Under the pieces are notes generated by a model. That model searched no databases and was not told the DNA's origin. It saw only the letters and a list, made by a program, of their open reading frames with translations. Below are positions 23,981-33,317 of a DNA stretch of 64,000 nt, in pieces (the first letter of the stretch is position 1; each line of letters begins with the position of its first letter). The position numbers were made by a program, and so were the translations under genes. The DNA comes from Peredibacter starrii. GTDB taxonomy: Bacteria > Bdellovibrionota > Bacteriovoracia > Bacteriovoracales > Bacteriovoracaceae. Location of the stretch: assembly GCF_034259205.1 (NCBI RefSeq), contig NZ_CP139487.1, positions 1,736,001 to 1,800,000 of the forward strand, written 5' to 3'.

Positions 23981-24974
23981 AATCCATTCCGATACCAAGA
24001 TGGTCAGAAAAGCCAGTGGCCGATTCGTGATTAAAACGCATTGGAACCATCGCCTGACCTTCACGTTTCATGAGGAAGTCACGAACCATGATTTGGAAAG
24101 TGCCGAAGTTTGGAGCGAGACGAGAACTTTGATGAATCCACATTCTGTCCAGAGAAGTCCAACTGCCTTTGTAGAAGTGAGTACCAGGATTAAGATTACG
24201 GTTAACCTTACGGGCCTCTGTTTCTGCATTGATAAATCCATTCAGGTAATTGAATGGGTAAGGGCGATCTGTTTCAACTGTGTTGAAGTCACCAGTAGCG
24301 ATGATCAGATCTGCATTTCTTGAAGCTGCAAGATTTGTAAGTAGTTGAGCTGCAGCGATACGATCTTCTGCCGGATTGCTTTGAGAAGGCCAGTGGTTAC
24401 CGAAAACGATAACAGTGCGGCCTTCAACGTTGATCGCCACTTCTGTGATACCGCGAGTATCAAGTTTTTGGCCGTTAACAAAAATAGAGTGGTGCTGAGC
24501 TCTGATAACCGGGTACTTCGACATAATACCAACGTCGATTCCGCGAGCATCATCGCCTTCGATCAAAACTTGGTAAGTGTATCCAAGATTACGAAGGCCC
24601 TTTGCAGCAAGAGCATTTAGCACATTTAAGTTTTCAACTTCTTGAAGAATTAGAATGTCAGGACCTGCACCTGTGTTATCATATGAGCGAACAACACGAG
24701 AGACGTTTTCAACCTTTTTCATGAAACGAGCTTCGTTCCAGTCAAGGTTTAAACATTCTTTGATTGCAAAATTAGAACGCTGTTGCTGGCAAAGTTCTGT
24801 ATGCCCAGGGATTTTTCTTTTTTCCTGAAGTGAGATGTACGTGTAGTCTTCAGTGCCAGCATCGTGCTTGGTATCGAAGAAGTTCTCAGCATTGTAGTTC
24901 ATCACTGAGAACGAAGTTTTGGCTTGCGCTGCTAGTGTGAAGCTAAGAGCGAGAAGAGCGATTAGAGTTTTCAA
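23970..24974 (-). CDS. secreted endonuclease/exonuclease/phosphatase (EEP) family protein
   Basis: A 334-residue exported enzyme with signal peptide KTLIALLALSFTLAAQA. EEP motifs are SVMNYNAENFFD (Asn and the metal-binding Glu region), DILILQEVEN with the catalytic Glu, VFGNHWPSQ with His, IATGDFNTVETD with D-x-N, and GFSDHLGIGMDF with the D-H pair. It could be a secreted DNase or phosphatase; its export suits degradation of external nucleic acid. TTG is the start codon, with AAGAAGG upstream. The stop codon falls in the end of the HNH gene and its repeat. Confidence 0.85.
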   Translation of the reverse strand: MKTLIALLALSFTLAAQAKTSFSVMNYNAENFFDTKHDAGTEDYTYISLQEKRKIPGHTELCQQQRSNFAIKECLNLDWNEARFMKKVENVSRVVRSYDNTGAGPDILILQEVENLNVLNALAAKGLRNLGYTYQVLIEGDDARGIDVGIMSKYPVIRAQHHSIFVNGQKLDTRGITEVAINVEGRTVIVFGNHWPSQSNPAEDRIAAAQLLTNLAASRNADLIIATGDFNTVETDRPYPFNYLNGFINAETEARKVNRNLNPGTHFYKGSWTSLDRMWIHQSSRLAPNFGTFQIMVRDFLMKREGQAMVPMRFNHESATGFSDHLGIGMDFKL

Positions 24975-25108
24975 AATAAAACCTTCTTGTTTTTCGTTTG
25001 AAAAATCGTAGTTAAGGTTAATCTAGATGGTCAACTACTACTTATGTTAAGATGAAGTGAAACTAATAAAAATTTTTAATCTTTGATTGCGTTAAAGGCT
25101 TATTATTT

Positions 25109-25867
25109 ATGAATTACATTACCTCGCTCATTCTAGGGATTGTTGAAGGACTCACTGAGTTTCTCCCTGTGTCATCGACTGGACATTTGATCCTTGCGTC
25201 AAATGCTTTGGGAGTACCTAATGATGACTTCTTAAAAGTTTTTGAAATCGTTATTCAAACCGGTGCGATTCTCGCGGTGATTTATATTTATTGGAAAGAT
25301 CTCTTAAAAGATCACGCTTACATTTTAAAAATCGGTGTGGCCTTCATTCCAACTGCGATCCTGGGACTTCTTCTTCACGGTATTGTGAAAAAGTATCTCT
25401 TCACTCCAGTGGTGGTTTGTTCGTCGCTTTTCATTGGCGGTATTGTTCTTCTCTTTTTAGAAAATCTCACGGCAAAGATCCAGCCTAAGAAACTTACGTT
25501 CTTCCATTATTTTCTAATCGGTACAGGTCAGTGTCTGGCCTTCATTCCGGGGGTCTCCCGATCTGCTTCTTCGATTCTTGCAGCGAGACTGCTGGGAGCG
25601 AGCCGTGAAGAAGCAGTGAAGTTTTCTTTCTTACTCGCAATTCCAACGATTCTTTCAGCTTCGGCCTATTCACTTCTTAAAGTGAAAACGCAAATGGTTC
25701 AGGCAGAATATATCTACTTACTTCTGGGTCTACTCACTTCATTTGTGTTCGGCTTTTTAAGTGTGAAGTTTTTCCTTAGAATCCTTAATCACAAGACCTT
25801 CATCGTATGCGGTATCTATCGCATGATCATGGCCGTGGTTTATTACTTAGTTTTCATTAACGTATGA
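25109..25867 (+). CDS. uppP: undecaprenyl-diphosphatase
   Basis: A 252-residue inner-membrane enzyme of the UppP/BacA family. It has LGIVEGLTEFLPVSSTGHLIL, the (E/Q)-E-P-S-S-T-G-H motif region at residues 8-28, and FIPGVSRSASSILAARLLGASREEA, the P-G-x-S-R-S motif. Eight membrane helices are predicted. It dephosphorylates undecaprenyl diphosphate to recycle the lipid carrier for peptidoglycan and O-antigen. Its stop overlaps the dsbB-like start by four bases (ATGA), giving an unusual uppP-dsbB-dsbA operon. Confidence 0.95.
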   Translation: MNYITSLILGIVEGLTEFLPVSSTGHLILASNALGVPNDDFLKVFEIVIQTGAILAVIYIYWKDLLKDHAYILKIGVAFIPTAILGLLLHGIVKKYLFTPVVVCSSLFIGGIVLLFLENLTAKIQPKKLTFFHYFLIGTGQCLAFIPGVSRSASSILAARLLGASREEAVKFSFLLAIPTILSASAYSLLKVKTQMVQAEYIYLLLGLLTSFVFGFLSVKFFLRILNHKTFIVCGIYRMIMAVVYYLVFINV

Positions 25868-26280
25868 TGGGCTGGACGATACTTTTTCTTTCTTGGTTTA
25901 TGTCGGCGGTGGCCACACTGGGAAGTTTATTCTTCAGTGAGGTCATGAAGTTCCCGCCTTGTGTGCTTTGCTGGTACCAACGCATCTGTATGTATCCCTT
26001 GGTGCTGGTTCTTTTTATGGGGCTATTTCCTTATGAGAAGAAGGTCGCAAGATTTGCACTTCCGCTGGCGATAGTGGGCTGGTTCATTGCTCTTTATCAC
26101 AACCTTCTTTACTATCATATTCTTCCAGAGAGCGCGGCCCCTTGTGTTCAAGGTATCTCGTGCACAACCGTTCAGATTCAATGGTTTGGTTTTGTGACCA
26201 TTCCATTTATGTCGTTTGTGGCGTTCTCGTTTATTGTTGTTTCACTACTTTTATTGAAGAGGATCTCCCATGAAAAATAA
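25864..26280 (+). CDS. DsbB/BdbC-like disulfide-bond oxidase
   Basis: A 138-residue inner-membrane protein with four helices. The first redox pair is in PPCVLCWYQRICMYPLVL (C-x2-C with the W-Y-Q-R that follows in this family). The second pair is in APCVQGISCTTVQIQWFG (C-x6-C). It would reoxidise the DsbA-like partner and pass electrons to quinone. Its short length suits the BdbC branch. It overlaps uppP by four bases and the dsbA-like gene by eleven, so the redox pair is translated together. Confidence 0.9.
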   Translation: MMGWTILFLSWFMSAVATLGSLFFSEVMKFPPCVLCWYQRICMYPLVLVLFMGLFPYEKKVARFALPLAIVGWFIALYHNLLYYHILPESAAPCVQGISCTTVQIQWFGFVTIPFMSFVAFSFIVVSLLLLKRISHEK

Positions 26281-26929
26281 AATCATGATCGTTCTTATTG
26301 CTCTTATGTCTCTGGCCATCGTGTTTATGGTTGGAACAAAACTTTATAAAGGTCAGGAGCAAGAGCGCTTGAGTTTCATGGCGAAGTCAGATTTCTCTAC
26401 ATTTGTAAGAGATTATTCACCACGCTTGGGTCGAGCTGACGCCAAAGTTTACGTTGTGGAGTTTCTTGATCCTGAATGCGAAAGCTGTCGGGAGTTTTAT
26501 TCTTCTGTAAAAATGCTTTTACAAGAGTACGAAGGTAAAATTCAGTTAGTTGTTCGTTATGCTCCTTTTCATGGCAACTCAATCTTTATCATTAAGATTC
26601 TAGAGGCCGCTCGTAAGCAGAATCGTTACTGGGAAACCCTTGAAACTCTGTTCCGTTATCAGCCTGAGTGGGGGAATCACCACCACCCACGTCCAGAGCT
26701 CGTTTGGAACTACCTCCCTGAAGCCGGTGTGAACGTAGAGCAGATTAAGAAAGATATGGAAGATCCTGCCATTCAATCAATGATTGAACAGGAAATCGCT
26801 GATGGTAGGGCCCTGAATGTACAGGCGACACCAACATTTTTTGTTAACGGCAGACCGCTTGAGCGCTTTGGCTACGAAGGCCTAAAAGATCTCGTGGAAT
26901 CAACGATTCGTGCAGAAGGCGAAAATTAA
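26270..26929 (+). CDS. membrane-anchored DsbA/BdbD-like thiol oxidoreductase
   Basis: A 219-residue protein with an N-terminal membrane anchor (IMIVLIALMSLAIVFMVG). The thioredoxin-fold active site is EFLDPECESCREFY (C-E-S-C), and the cis-Pro loop is NVQATPTFFVNG. A helical insert follows the active site (NHHHPRPELVWNYL). It should introduce disulfides into exported proteins with the upstream DsbB-like oxidase. This fits the many cysteine-rich secreted proteins in the window. Confidence 0.9.
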   Translation: MKNKIMIVLIALMSLAIVFMVGTKLYKGQEQERLSFMAKSDFSTFVRDYSPRLGRADAKVYVVEFLDPECESCREFYSSVKMLLQEYEGKIQLVVRYAPFHGNSIFIIKILEAARKQNRYWETLETLFRYQPEWGNHHHPRPELVWNYLPEAGVNVEQIKKDMEDPAIQSMIEQEIADGRALNVQATPTFFVNGRPLERFGYEGLKDLVESTIRAEGEN

Positions 26930-26976
26930 AAATTTCTCTTCGCTGGGCCGATAAGTTGCTATAGACCGGAGGTCAC

Positions 26977-27711
26977 ATGAAGTACCTGGTTTTCACACTT
27001 ATATTTTTTGTACAAGCAAATGTCTGGGCGGCCCGGCCGTATTCAATTAAAGCGATGGTGGATCTCAGACCGGTTGAAGATCAGCGCTATTTTGAAGAGA
27101 CCTTGGGTGATGTTGGTAAATTGAATTTACCGGAACTCACATTCAACAACGATCAAGTTAGTTTCACCATACGTGGGAAAAGATTCACCGGCAAGGCCGT
27201 TGATGAATACAAACTCATGCTTCAAGGAAAGGAACTTGATTTCGGTCCAGGAAAACTTTTTAAGGCCCATGAGGAACTTGAAAAAATCTGGAGAGAGAAG
27301 AATTTCACTTATACGAGTTTCCTGATTCCAGAGGCCCACGCAGTTGGAGAGTTACTCGTGGTGGGGGGAGTGGTGGCCGCGATTGCTCTTTCACTGACTC
27401 ATTCTCATTATGTGGCTCAAACTCTGAATCGCCACTGTGAAGAACTACAGCTTTCTGATTCTCTCACTTCACAGGACGTAAAATCTGCTAAAACTGATCT
27501 TGGGAAGACCCGTCTGTGTAATGCTGGAAAGGATCAGTGGCCCGTCATCGTGAAGGCCTGTGAGGAAATGAGAAGTTGTATTATGGATCTGGAAGAGAAA
27601 CTGGGGCATTTTTCAGGGGCCATCAATAACTCGGGCCGAGGACTCATTAAGGACGTAAAAGAGATCCAGCGTGCACCTTCATCATCACTCAAGAAGGCCT
27701 CTAACCAGTAG
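26977..27711 (+). CDS. secreted protein of unknown function
   Basis: A 244-residue protein with a signal peptide (KYLVFTLIFFVQANVWA). A second hydrophobic stretch, GELLVVGGVVAAIALSL, near residues 122-138 may be a membrane helix or a glycine-rich helix. After it come four cysteines in a helical region (NRHCEELQ, RLCNAGK, KACEEMRSCIM). CGGAGG lies before the ATG. I do not recognise the family. Confidence 0.7.
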   Translation: MKYLVFTLIFFVQANVWAARPYSIKAMVDLRPVEDQRYFEETLGDVGKLNLPELTFNNDQVSFTIRGKRFTGKAVDEYKLMLQGKELDFGPGKLFKAHEELEKIWREKNFTYTSFLIPEAHAVGELLVVGGVVAAIALSLTHSHYVAQTLNRHCEELQLSDSLTSQDVKSAKTDLGKTRLCNAGKDQWPVIVKACEEMRSCIMDLEEKLGHFSGAINNSGRGLIKDVKEIQRAPSSSLKKASNQ

Positions 27712-27767
27712 ATTATTCGAGGGAATTTCTTCTAAAGAAATTGGCCGATCATGGCGATAAGCTATCC

Positions 27768-28343
27768 ATGGATCCCGTCCAATATTACACAACCACCCTG
27801 ATTAATGCTGCCACCAAACTGGGGCCTATTTTGGCGTTCCTCATTGGTGGGTATTTCATCTTTTTTAAACTGCCTTTCCTGTTCCTACTGAGAAATATGA
27901 ATATCACGAAGAAGGAGTTTGATAATCAACCTCCATCAGATCTTCTGCCAAAAGATTATTCAGTAAAAAACTATGAGGACTTCCAGCGCCGGATGAAGCT
28001 TTTGAAAACTCCGGAACCGAAGAAGGAAGAGCCAAAAAAGAAAGAGCAGCCTAAGCAAGAGCGCCCTAAACAAGAGAGTACAAAGCAAGAACGTCCTAAG
28101 CAGGAGCAGAAGCGCCCTGAAGCTCCTCCAAAGAGACCTGCACCTTCAAAAACTCCGGAAGAAATTCTGAATTTGAAACCGGGTTTTACCAAAGCTGAGT
28201 TAAAAAAGAACTATTACGATCTTCTTCGTCAGAATCATCCGGATAAAGTCGCCAGTATGGGAGCGGATTTTAAAAAGCTCGCCGATCAAAACACGAAAGA
28301 AATTAATCAGGCCTACGAAAAGTTAAAAAATAAGGCCGCTTAA
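27768..28343 (+). CDS. membrane-anchored J-domain protein
   Basis: An approximately 191-residue protein. It has one N-terminal membrane helix (LGPILAFLIGGYFIFFKLPF), then a Lys/Pro/Gln-rich linker with repeated PKQERPKQE units between about residues 80 and 130. The C-terminal J domain has ILNLKPGFTKAELKKNYYDL, then RQNHPDKVASMG with the essential HPD. It would recruit DnaK to the inner membrane. The frame extends to a TTG at 27741; I use the ATG at 27768, but the choice is open. Its stop interlocks with the FAD gene in TTAA 28340-28343. Confidence 0.8.
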   Translation: MDPVQYYTTTLINAATKLGPILAFLIGGYFIFFKLPFLFLLRNMNITKKEFDNQPPSDLLPKDYSVKNYEDFQRRMKLLKTPEPKKEEPKKKEQPKQERPKQESTKQERPKQEQKRPEAPPKRPAPSKTPEEILNLKPGFTKAELKKNYYDLLRQNHPDKVASMGADFKKLADQNTKEINQAYEKLKNKAA

Positions 28344-29845
28344 AATTCGTGCTCGATTCCTGAAACTTCCAGATACTTCTCCATATCGATAATTGATTTT
28401 TCACTCACATCGTTGGTCTGAAAAGCAATGTGGCCGTCCGGTCTTACCAGTACCAGACCATTGGTTTTAAAGCGACTAGAAGGCAAATGGTGGATTTCTA
28501 CATTGATGAGCCGCTCGTTATAAGGACGCTCACCAAAGACGAATAAATGGAATTTGTAACCTTTTAAGAGATCAAAGATTTCTTTGCCACCGATGGTTTC
28601 AAAGTTAGGCATTCTCTGTCCCGCACCGGCACTGACGACCAGGCTCGGAGAGTAATGAATATTTAACTGGGAAATAAATCCAAACATAAAGTCTCTCCCG
28701 CGTTTTCCCATCATCATGAACCTAGCGAAGAGAGGAAAAAACATCGTCCTAAGTCCAATCGCCGCTTTATTTTTAGTGGTCACGATACTGAATATTCTGT
28801 CAGTAAACTTCAGAAGTTTTTGGGCCACGGGCCAGCGTTCCGAATGATAGGTCTCTAAGATGTCTTCCTTGGCCTTTTTCTTAATCACCAGGGCAAGTTT
28901 CCAGGCGAGATTAGCAGCGTCCTGAAGCCCGGTATTCATTCCCTGCGCTCCCACCGGACTATGAATATGGGCCGCATCTCCCACCAGAAATGCTCGTCTG
29001 ACTTTGAGTTGTCTTACACACCGGTGATGAACATGAAAACGGGTCACCCATTCAGCATCATGAAGTTTCACATCCCGGTGGGTCGCCTCTTTAAAATGCT
29101 CTTCAATCTCTGACAGTGTAGCAGGATAGGATGTTGTTTCCGTCGTCTCAGGCATATCGTGGTTCTCGCGGACAGTAAGGACCCGGCTTCGATCTTTGAG
29201 CGGAAAATGAACTCCAATATTACCCGGATCAAGAAACACCATCAGACGATTATTATCAAGGTCCCAATCCACTTGAGTATCGGCCATGATGAATTCACTT
29301 TCATAGGACGCGCCCTCAAAAGGGAGATCAAGGATTTTTCTAATCTTACTGTGAGAGCCATCGCAGCCAATAATATAATCGGCGGTCACGATTTCTTCTT
29401 TTCCATTTCGTTTACGAATGGTGGCCGTGACTTTTTTATCGTCCTGATAAAAGTCTTCCAAAGTGGTCTGACGTTCCACATTGAGGTGATGCTTTTTAAG
29501 ATCATCCACCAGAATTTTTTCAGTCTCAGTTTGCGATAAGAAGAACACAAAGGGATAGGGCGTGTCTTCCCGGCCAATGTCTCCAAAATTAACGGTGACT
29601 CTTTCTTTGCCGTTCAGAAAGACCTTCGCTCCAGAACCAATTTGACCTCGTTCCAGAAACTGATCCACGATGCCTAAATTTTGAAAGAGTTCTAATGAAC
29701 GGGCCTGAATCCCAATGGCCCGTGATTCGCGGGTGATCTCTTCGCCTTCATCGATTAAACGACAATTCACATTCCAGCGACGAAGCAGAGAGCCCATCAT
29801 AAGCCCCGTGGGCCCACCGCCAACAATCAAGACCTGAGTATGCAT
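28340..29845 (-). CDS. FAD-dependent monooxygenase (PHBH/UbiH-like)
   Basis: A 501-residue flavoprotein of the aromatic hydroxylase family. The FAD ADP-binding motif is VLIVGGGPTGLMMGSLLRRW at the N-terminus. The D-G-type motif is YIIGCDGSHSKIRKIL, and the second FAD motif is FLVGDAAHIHSPVGAQGMNT with GLQDAANLAWKLALV. A C-terminal thioredoxin-like domain is likely (LLKGYKFHLFVFGERP). It would hydroxylate an aromatic or polyketide-like substrate with NAD(P)H and O2. GGAGGG precedes the ATG. Confidence 0.88.
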   Translation of the reverse strand: MHTQVLIVGGGPTGLMMGSLLRRWNVNCRLIDEGEEITRESRAIGIQARSLELFQNLGIVDQFLERGQIGSGAKVFLNGKERVTVNFGDIGREDTPYPFVFFLSQTETEKILVDDLKKHHLNVERQTTLEDFYQDDKKVTATIRKRNGKEEIVTADYIIGCDGSHSKIRKILDLPFEGASYESEFIMADTQVDWDLDNNRLMVFLDPGNIGVHFPLKDRSRVLTVRENHDMPETTETTSYPATLSEIEEHFKEATHRDVKLHDAEWVTRFHVHHRCVRQLKVRRAFLVGDAAHIHSPVGAQGMNTGLQDAANLAWKLALVIKKKAKEDILETYHSERWPVAQKLLKFTDRIFSIVTTKNKAAIGLRTMFFPLFARFMMMGKRGRDFMFGFISQLNIHYSPSLVVSAGAGQRMPNFETIGGKEIFDLLKGYKFHLFVFGERPYNERLINVEIHHLPSSRFKTNGLVLVRPDGHIAFQTNDVSEKSIIDMEKYLEVSGIEHEF

Positions 29846-29915
29846 AAAGGCCCTCCTGAATCATGAACTAGCATGACACAGGAGGAACCATTGGACTTTA
29901 CCTAGAGCAGTCTGA

Positions 29916-31505
29916 TTAGAATCCTTCGGCTTTTTTGATGGGAGCTTCTTCTTCAAAAGGAAGAACTGATTTTGCCGGTTTTTTGCTGGTAATGTAGTGA
30001 CTCACAAGCTTCAATTTTCGTTCAGGAGCTCGCGCGGCCGGAGTAATGGTTTTAACCGGAGCATTTCCACCCTCTACGAAGGTCTGAAGGTCATGCACCA
30101 GCTGAGACAGGCATTTTGCTTGCGAAGACATCTCTTCGGCGGAACTTGCCACTTCTTCCGAGGAAGATGCATTGGATTGAATCGCTGAATCAAGATGATG
30201 CATGGCCTTGGAAATTTGCTCAATGCCATTGGCCTGCTCTTGTGAGGCCGCAGAAATTTCAGAGTTAAGGTCGGCCACTTTCTTGGCGGAATTTACGATT
30301 TCTTTAAGGGCGGCACCCGATGCGTCTGCAATTTTAGAACTCTCTTGGGTCTTTTCCACGTTCTCTTTGATAAGGACGTTGATATCTTTTGCGGCCGAGG
30401 CCGATCTACCGGCGAGATTTCTCACGGCATCTGCTACGACTGCAAATCCTCGTCCTTGTTCTCCCGCACGGGCCGCTTCAACTGCGGCGTTTAAGGCAAG
30501 AAGATTCGTTTGAAAAGCAATGTCATCAATCACATTAATGATCTCTTCAATTTTTTTAGAAGATTTTCCCATGCTTTCCATAGAACTAATCAATCGAGTG
30601 ATTTCTTTGTCCCCTTGTTCGGCAGAAGTAAGAGAGCGCTGAGATAAAGTGTTGGCCTCTTTAGCGTGATCGGAATTGAGCTTCACCATACTTGAAAGTT
30701 CTTCCAATGAAGAGACGGTTTCTTCCAAGGAGGCGGCGGACTCAGTTGCTCCTTGAGAGAGTTGGGCAGAAGAGGAAGAAAGCTCAGTACTCGCCTGTGA
30801 AGTTTGATCAGAGGAAGTTGAAATCTCTTTTGAGATACCATTTAAGGTCTGACTGATTCTTGAAGAAATAAATAGACCCAGGAAAGTCGCAACAATGACT
30901 CCAATGACCGAGATCACAATTGTGATGACACTTGAAGATTTATAAACCGCAATAGCATCTTTGGTCTTCGTCGACGCTAAATTCTCATTAAACTGGATGA
31001 GCTCTTTGAGTGCCAAGGTCATGGCCTTGCGATAATTGGGAAGATCAATATAAAGTGTGACATAGGTCTCGTCTTTAACAGTTTGATTGTCCCAGCCGTT
31101 TTCGAGTTTGTTTAAGTAGGCGATAGATTTCTCATCATAGATTTTGAAGTTATCCATAAACTTCTGAACGATCTCTTTTTCTCCCGCCATGAAATCACTT
31201 TCCAGATACTTCTTCACACTTTCATGCACGATTCTGCTCTCATGCATGTAGGCCTCTTTTGATTCCTTCATGCCATTAAGGTCTGCCGCGAGATAGGCGC
31301 GAAATAAGTTGCGGTTACCGGTCAGCATCGCTTCGTTCATTTTAGCGACGAGAATCACGGTTTGCATGATATCAGTACTGACGTAATGAAATTCTTCGAA
31401 CACTTTTTTGGAAGAAAAGTGGCCAACTCCTGACACGATAATAAGAAAAGAAGAAACACCTAGAAAGGCCGTAAGAAGCCTGGTTTTAAGACTACTTTTT
31501 TGCAT
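29916..31505 (-). CDS. methyl-accepting chemotaxis protein
   Basis: A 529-residue chemoreceptor. TM1 is near residues 9-30, a helical periplasmic 4HB-type sensor covers about 35-185, and TM2 lies near 190-213. A full HAMP domain is hard to see; the sequence runs quickly into the coiled-coil signalling region. The conserved hairpin tip is [20 protein letters not shown] with [20 protein letters not shown]. No C-terminal CheR-binding pentapeptide. GGGAG precedes the ATG. The ligand cannot be told from the sequence. Confidence 0.92.
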   Translation of the reverse strand: MQKSSLKTRLLTAFLGVSSFLIIVSGVGHFSSKKVFEEFHYVSTDIMQTVILVAKMNEAMLTGNRNLFRAYLAADLNGMKESKEAYMHESRIVHESVKKYLESDFMAGEKEIVQKFMDNFKIYDEKSIAYLNKLENGWDNQTVKDETYVTLYIDLPNYRKAMTLALKELIQFNENLASTKTKDAIAVYKSSSVITIVISVIGVIVATFLGLFISSRISQTLNGISKEISTSSDQTSQASTELSSSSAQLSQGATESAASLEETVSSLEELSSMVKLNSDHAKEANTLSQRSLTSAEQGDKEITRLISSMESMGKSSKKIEEIINVIDDIAFQTNLLALNAAVEAARAGEQGRGFAVVADAVRNLAGRSASAAKDINVLIKENVEKTQESSKIADASGAALKEIVNSAKKVADLNSEISAASQEQANGIEQISKAMHHLDSAIQSNASSSEEVASSAEEMSSQAKCLSQLVHDLQTFVEGGNAPVKTITPAARAPERKLKLVSHYITSKKPAKSVLPFEEEAPIKKAEGF

Positions 31506-31568
31506 GATGACTCCCGATTTTGGACGGGGTCTTGTCGACCGAATGCTCGGAAAAAATTAAAAATTATT

Positions 31569-32609
31569 TTATTTATTCTTTCCCGAATGGAGCTGGCCGC
31601 AAGCTGCTAGAATCTCATCACCCTTGGTCTTTCTAATGAGTGTGGGAATCTTATAGCTGTCGAGAATCGTTTTAAAATGATCCACCTCATGCATCTCAGG
31701 TCGCTCGTACTCGGTACCTGGAAATGGGTTAAAAGGAATGAGGCTGATGTAGACGTTCTTTCCTGCAAGAGCTCGCCCGGTGATGTGAGCGTCCTCATCC
31801 GAGTCATTGAAGTTTTTGATCATGAGATATTCATAAGTCACAAAACGTGTGCGACCTTCTGGAATCTCTTCCGCAAACTTCATCACGTCTTCCACTGGAT
31901 ATCGCTGATTGATCGGAATGAGTTTATCCCGCTTCTCTTTAATGACTGAGTGAAGAGAGACGGCGATATTTACTTTAGGCATCTCGGCCTTCCAGCGTTG
32001 AAGTCCAGGAAGGTAACCCGCAGTTGAAATCGTGATTTTATGAGGAGCAAGAGAGAGACCATGTTGTGTGAGAAAAATCTCACAGGCCTTTTTAACTGCA
32101 TCGAAGTTATGGAGAGGTTCACCCTGGCCCATAAAAACGATATTTAAAATACGATCATCCTCCGGACGATTGGCAGAGAGCCAACGCTGGGCCTCTAAAA
32201 ATTGACCTATGATTTCTTCTGTTGAAAGGTTGCGCTTTAACCCTTGGGTACCGGTATGGCAGAAGCTGCATTTCATGGCACAGCCGACTTGAGAAGAAAT
32301 ACAAATGGTGTACTTCCCGTTAAATGGAATGAGCACGGTTTCAACTTTCAGATCGTCTTTAAATTTGAAAAGAAACTTTACCGTTTTGTCCTGTGATTCA
32401 TGAACCGTATCAAGAGTTGGTAGGTCGAAGGAAAAATTCTCGGCCACATAAGCGATGCTTTTTTTAGCGAGATCAATCACACAGGGTTCGGTCTTTCTCT
32501 TTTTATAGTGCCAATTGAACATGAGGCCCGGTCCCGACGAAGGAAGGCCTTGAAGAGCAAAGAGCTCTTGTAGTTCCGGCAAAGTGTATTGATAAAAAGA
32601 GGTCCTCAT
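31569..32609 (-). CDS. rlmN: 23S rRNA/tRNA adenine C2-methyltransferase RlmN
   Basis: A 346-residue radical-SAM enzyme. The cluster motif is GCAMKCSFCHTGTQG (C-x3-C-x2-C). Also visible are NIVFMGQGEPLHNFD, ITISTAGYLPGL, NIAVSLHS and the methylated-cysteine region DEILAACGQLHSGK near the C-terminus. It methylates C2 of A2503 in 23S rRNA, and A37 of some tRNAs, in the cytosol. Length matches the family (about 350-400). Confidence 0.95.
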   Translation of the reverse strand: MRTSFYQYTLPELQELFALQGLPSSGPGLMFNWHYKKRKTEPCVIDLAKKSIAYVAENFSFDLPTLDTVHESQDKTVKFLFKFKDDLKVETVLIPFNGKYTICISSQVGCAMKCSFCHTGTQGLKRNLSTEEIIGQFLEAQRWLSANRPEDDRILNIVFMGQGEPLHNFDAVKKACEIFLTQHGLSLAPHKITISTAGYLPGLQRWKAEMPKVNIAVSLHSVIKEKRDKLIPINQRYPVEDVMKFAEEIPEGRTRFVTYEYLMIKNFNDSDEDAHITGRALAGKNVYISLIPFNPFPGTEYERPEMHEVDHFKTILDSYKIPTLIRKTKGDEILAACGQLHSGKNK

Positions 32610-32645
32610 TGCACCTTGTTACCATGAGGAAGGGGTCTTCGTCAT

Positions 32646-33125
32646 CTAGAGGAGTGGTTTAATTTCACCGCAGTCGGAGGAAATGAAGCTTCCGGTGTAC
32701 TTAATATCAGTAGGTTCGCCATTTGGGGTCACCATATGGAGCTTCCCATAGTAGTTTTTGGCGTTTTTAACCCTCCAGTTGGAGTTACCTGAGGTGCCGT
32801 CGTTGCATTTAAAACGGGTCGAAACCAGAGTGGGAGTGTCCTTCACCACATCGGTTTTGCAGTTTGATTGCCGGCTGCTAGTCAGGATTTCAGGACTATT
32901 GAGAAGTTTCTCGGAGTAGCACACCCGAAGTTTTCCATCCTCACCAATCGAGGCATGTTTACCCATCTGATCTTTTAGTTTCGTCATGTCCTTCTTCATT
33001 TCTTTGGTGATGTCGACCGTCTTGTTGTCATCATAGACTTTCATATCCACGGCCCATAGTCCGGGTTTCATATCAAGGGCCGCAAAGACCTCAGTACTCA
33101 CCAGAAATAGAAGAAGGAATTTCAT
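32646..33125 (-). CDS. DUF3617 secreted protein
   Basis: A 159-residue exported protein with signal peptide KFLLLFLVSTEVFA. It opens ALDMKPGLWAVDMKVYDDNK, the usual MxPGLWe start of DUF3617 proteins. Cysteines occur at RVCYSE, SNCKTD, FKCNDG and SDCGEI, so two disulfides are likely. Function unknown. Its start overlaps the stop of the small lipoprotein gene by four bases, in a run of genes that starts near 33997. Confidence 0.75.
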   Translation of the reverse strand: MKFLLLFLVSTEVFAALDMKPGLWAVDMKVYDDNKTVDITKEMKKDMTKLKDQMGKHASIGEDGKLRVCYSEKLLNSPEILTSSRQSNCKTDVVKDTPTLVSTRFKCNDGTSGNSNWRVKNAKNYYGKLHMVTPNGEPTDIKYTGSFISSDCGEIKPLL

Positions 33126-33316
33126 GGTTCATCCTTTTTGATTTCGTGATCTATGGGTTGATACTTTTTCGGAATCTTTCCTTGTTCCTCTGAAGCGGGT
33201 TTTCGAAACATATCTTCCGCCCGCTCAGAAGTGGTCATGATTTCACGATCGCCACTTCCATGACGGTCACATGCGACCATCATGAAAGTGAGGAGAATAA
33301 AAATAAAATACTTCAT
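33122..33316 (-). CDS. small lipoprotein, 64 residues
   Basis: The signal peptide KYFIFILLTFMMVAC ends in the lipobox MVAC, so a mature lipoprotein of about 49 residues is expected. The mature part is highly charged (RHGSGDREIMTTSERAEDMF, then EQGKIPKKYQPIDHEIKKDE). The frame is open to 33394, overlapping the PEBP gene, but the ATG at 33316 with GGAAGG upstream and the signal peptide fix the start. It sits between the PEBP and DUF3617 genes. Function unknown. Confidence 0.65.
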   Translation of the reverse strand: MKYFIFILLTFMMVACDRHGSGDREIMTTSERAEDMFRKPASEEQGKIPKKYQPIDHEIKKDEP

Positions 33317-33317
33317 A

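Noticed and set aside
30202-30513. Plus-strand ORF opposite the MCP signalling domain
   Set aside because: Highly conserved coding sequence on the other strand explains the open frame.
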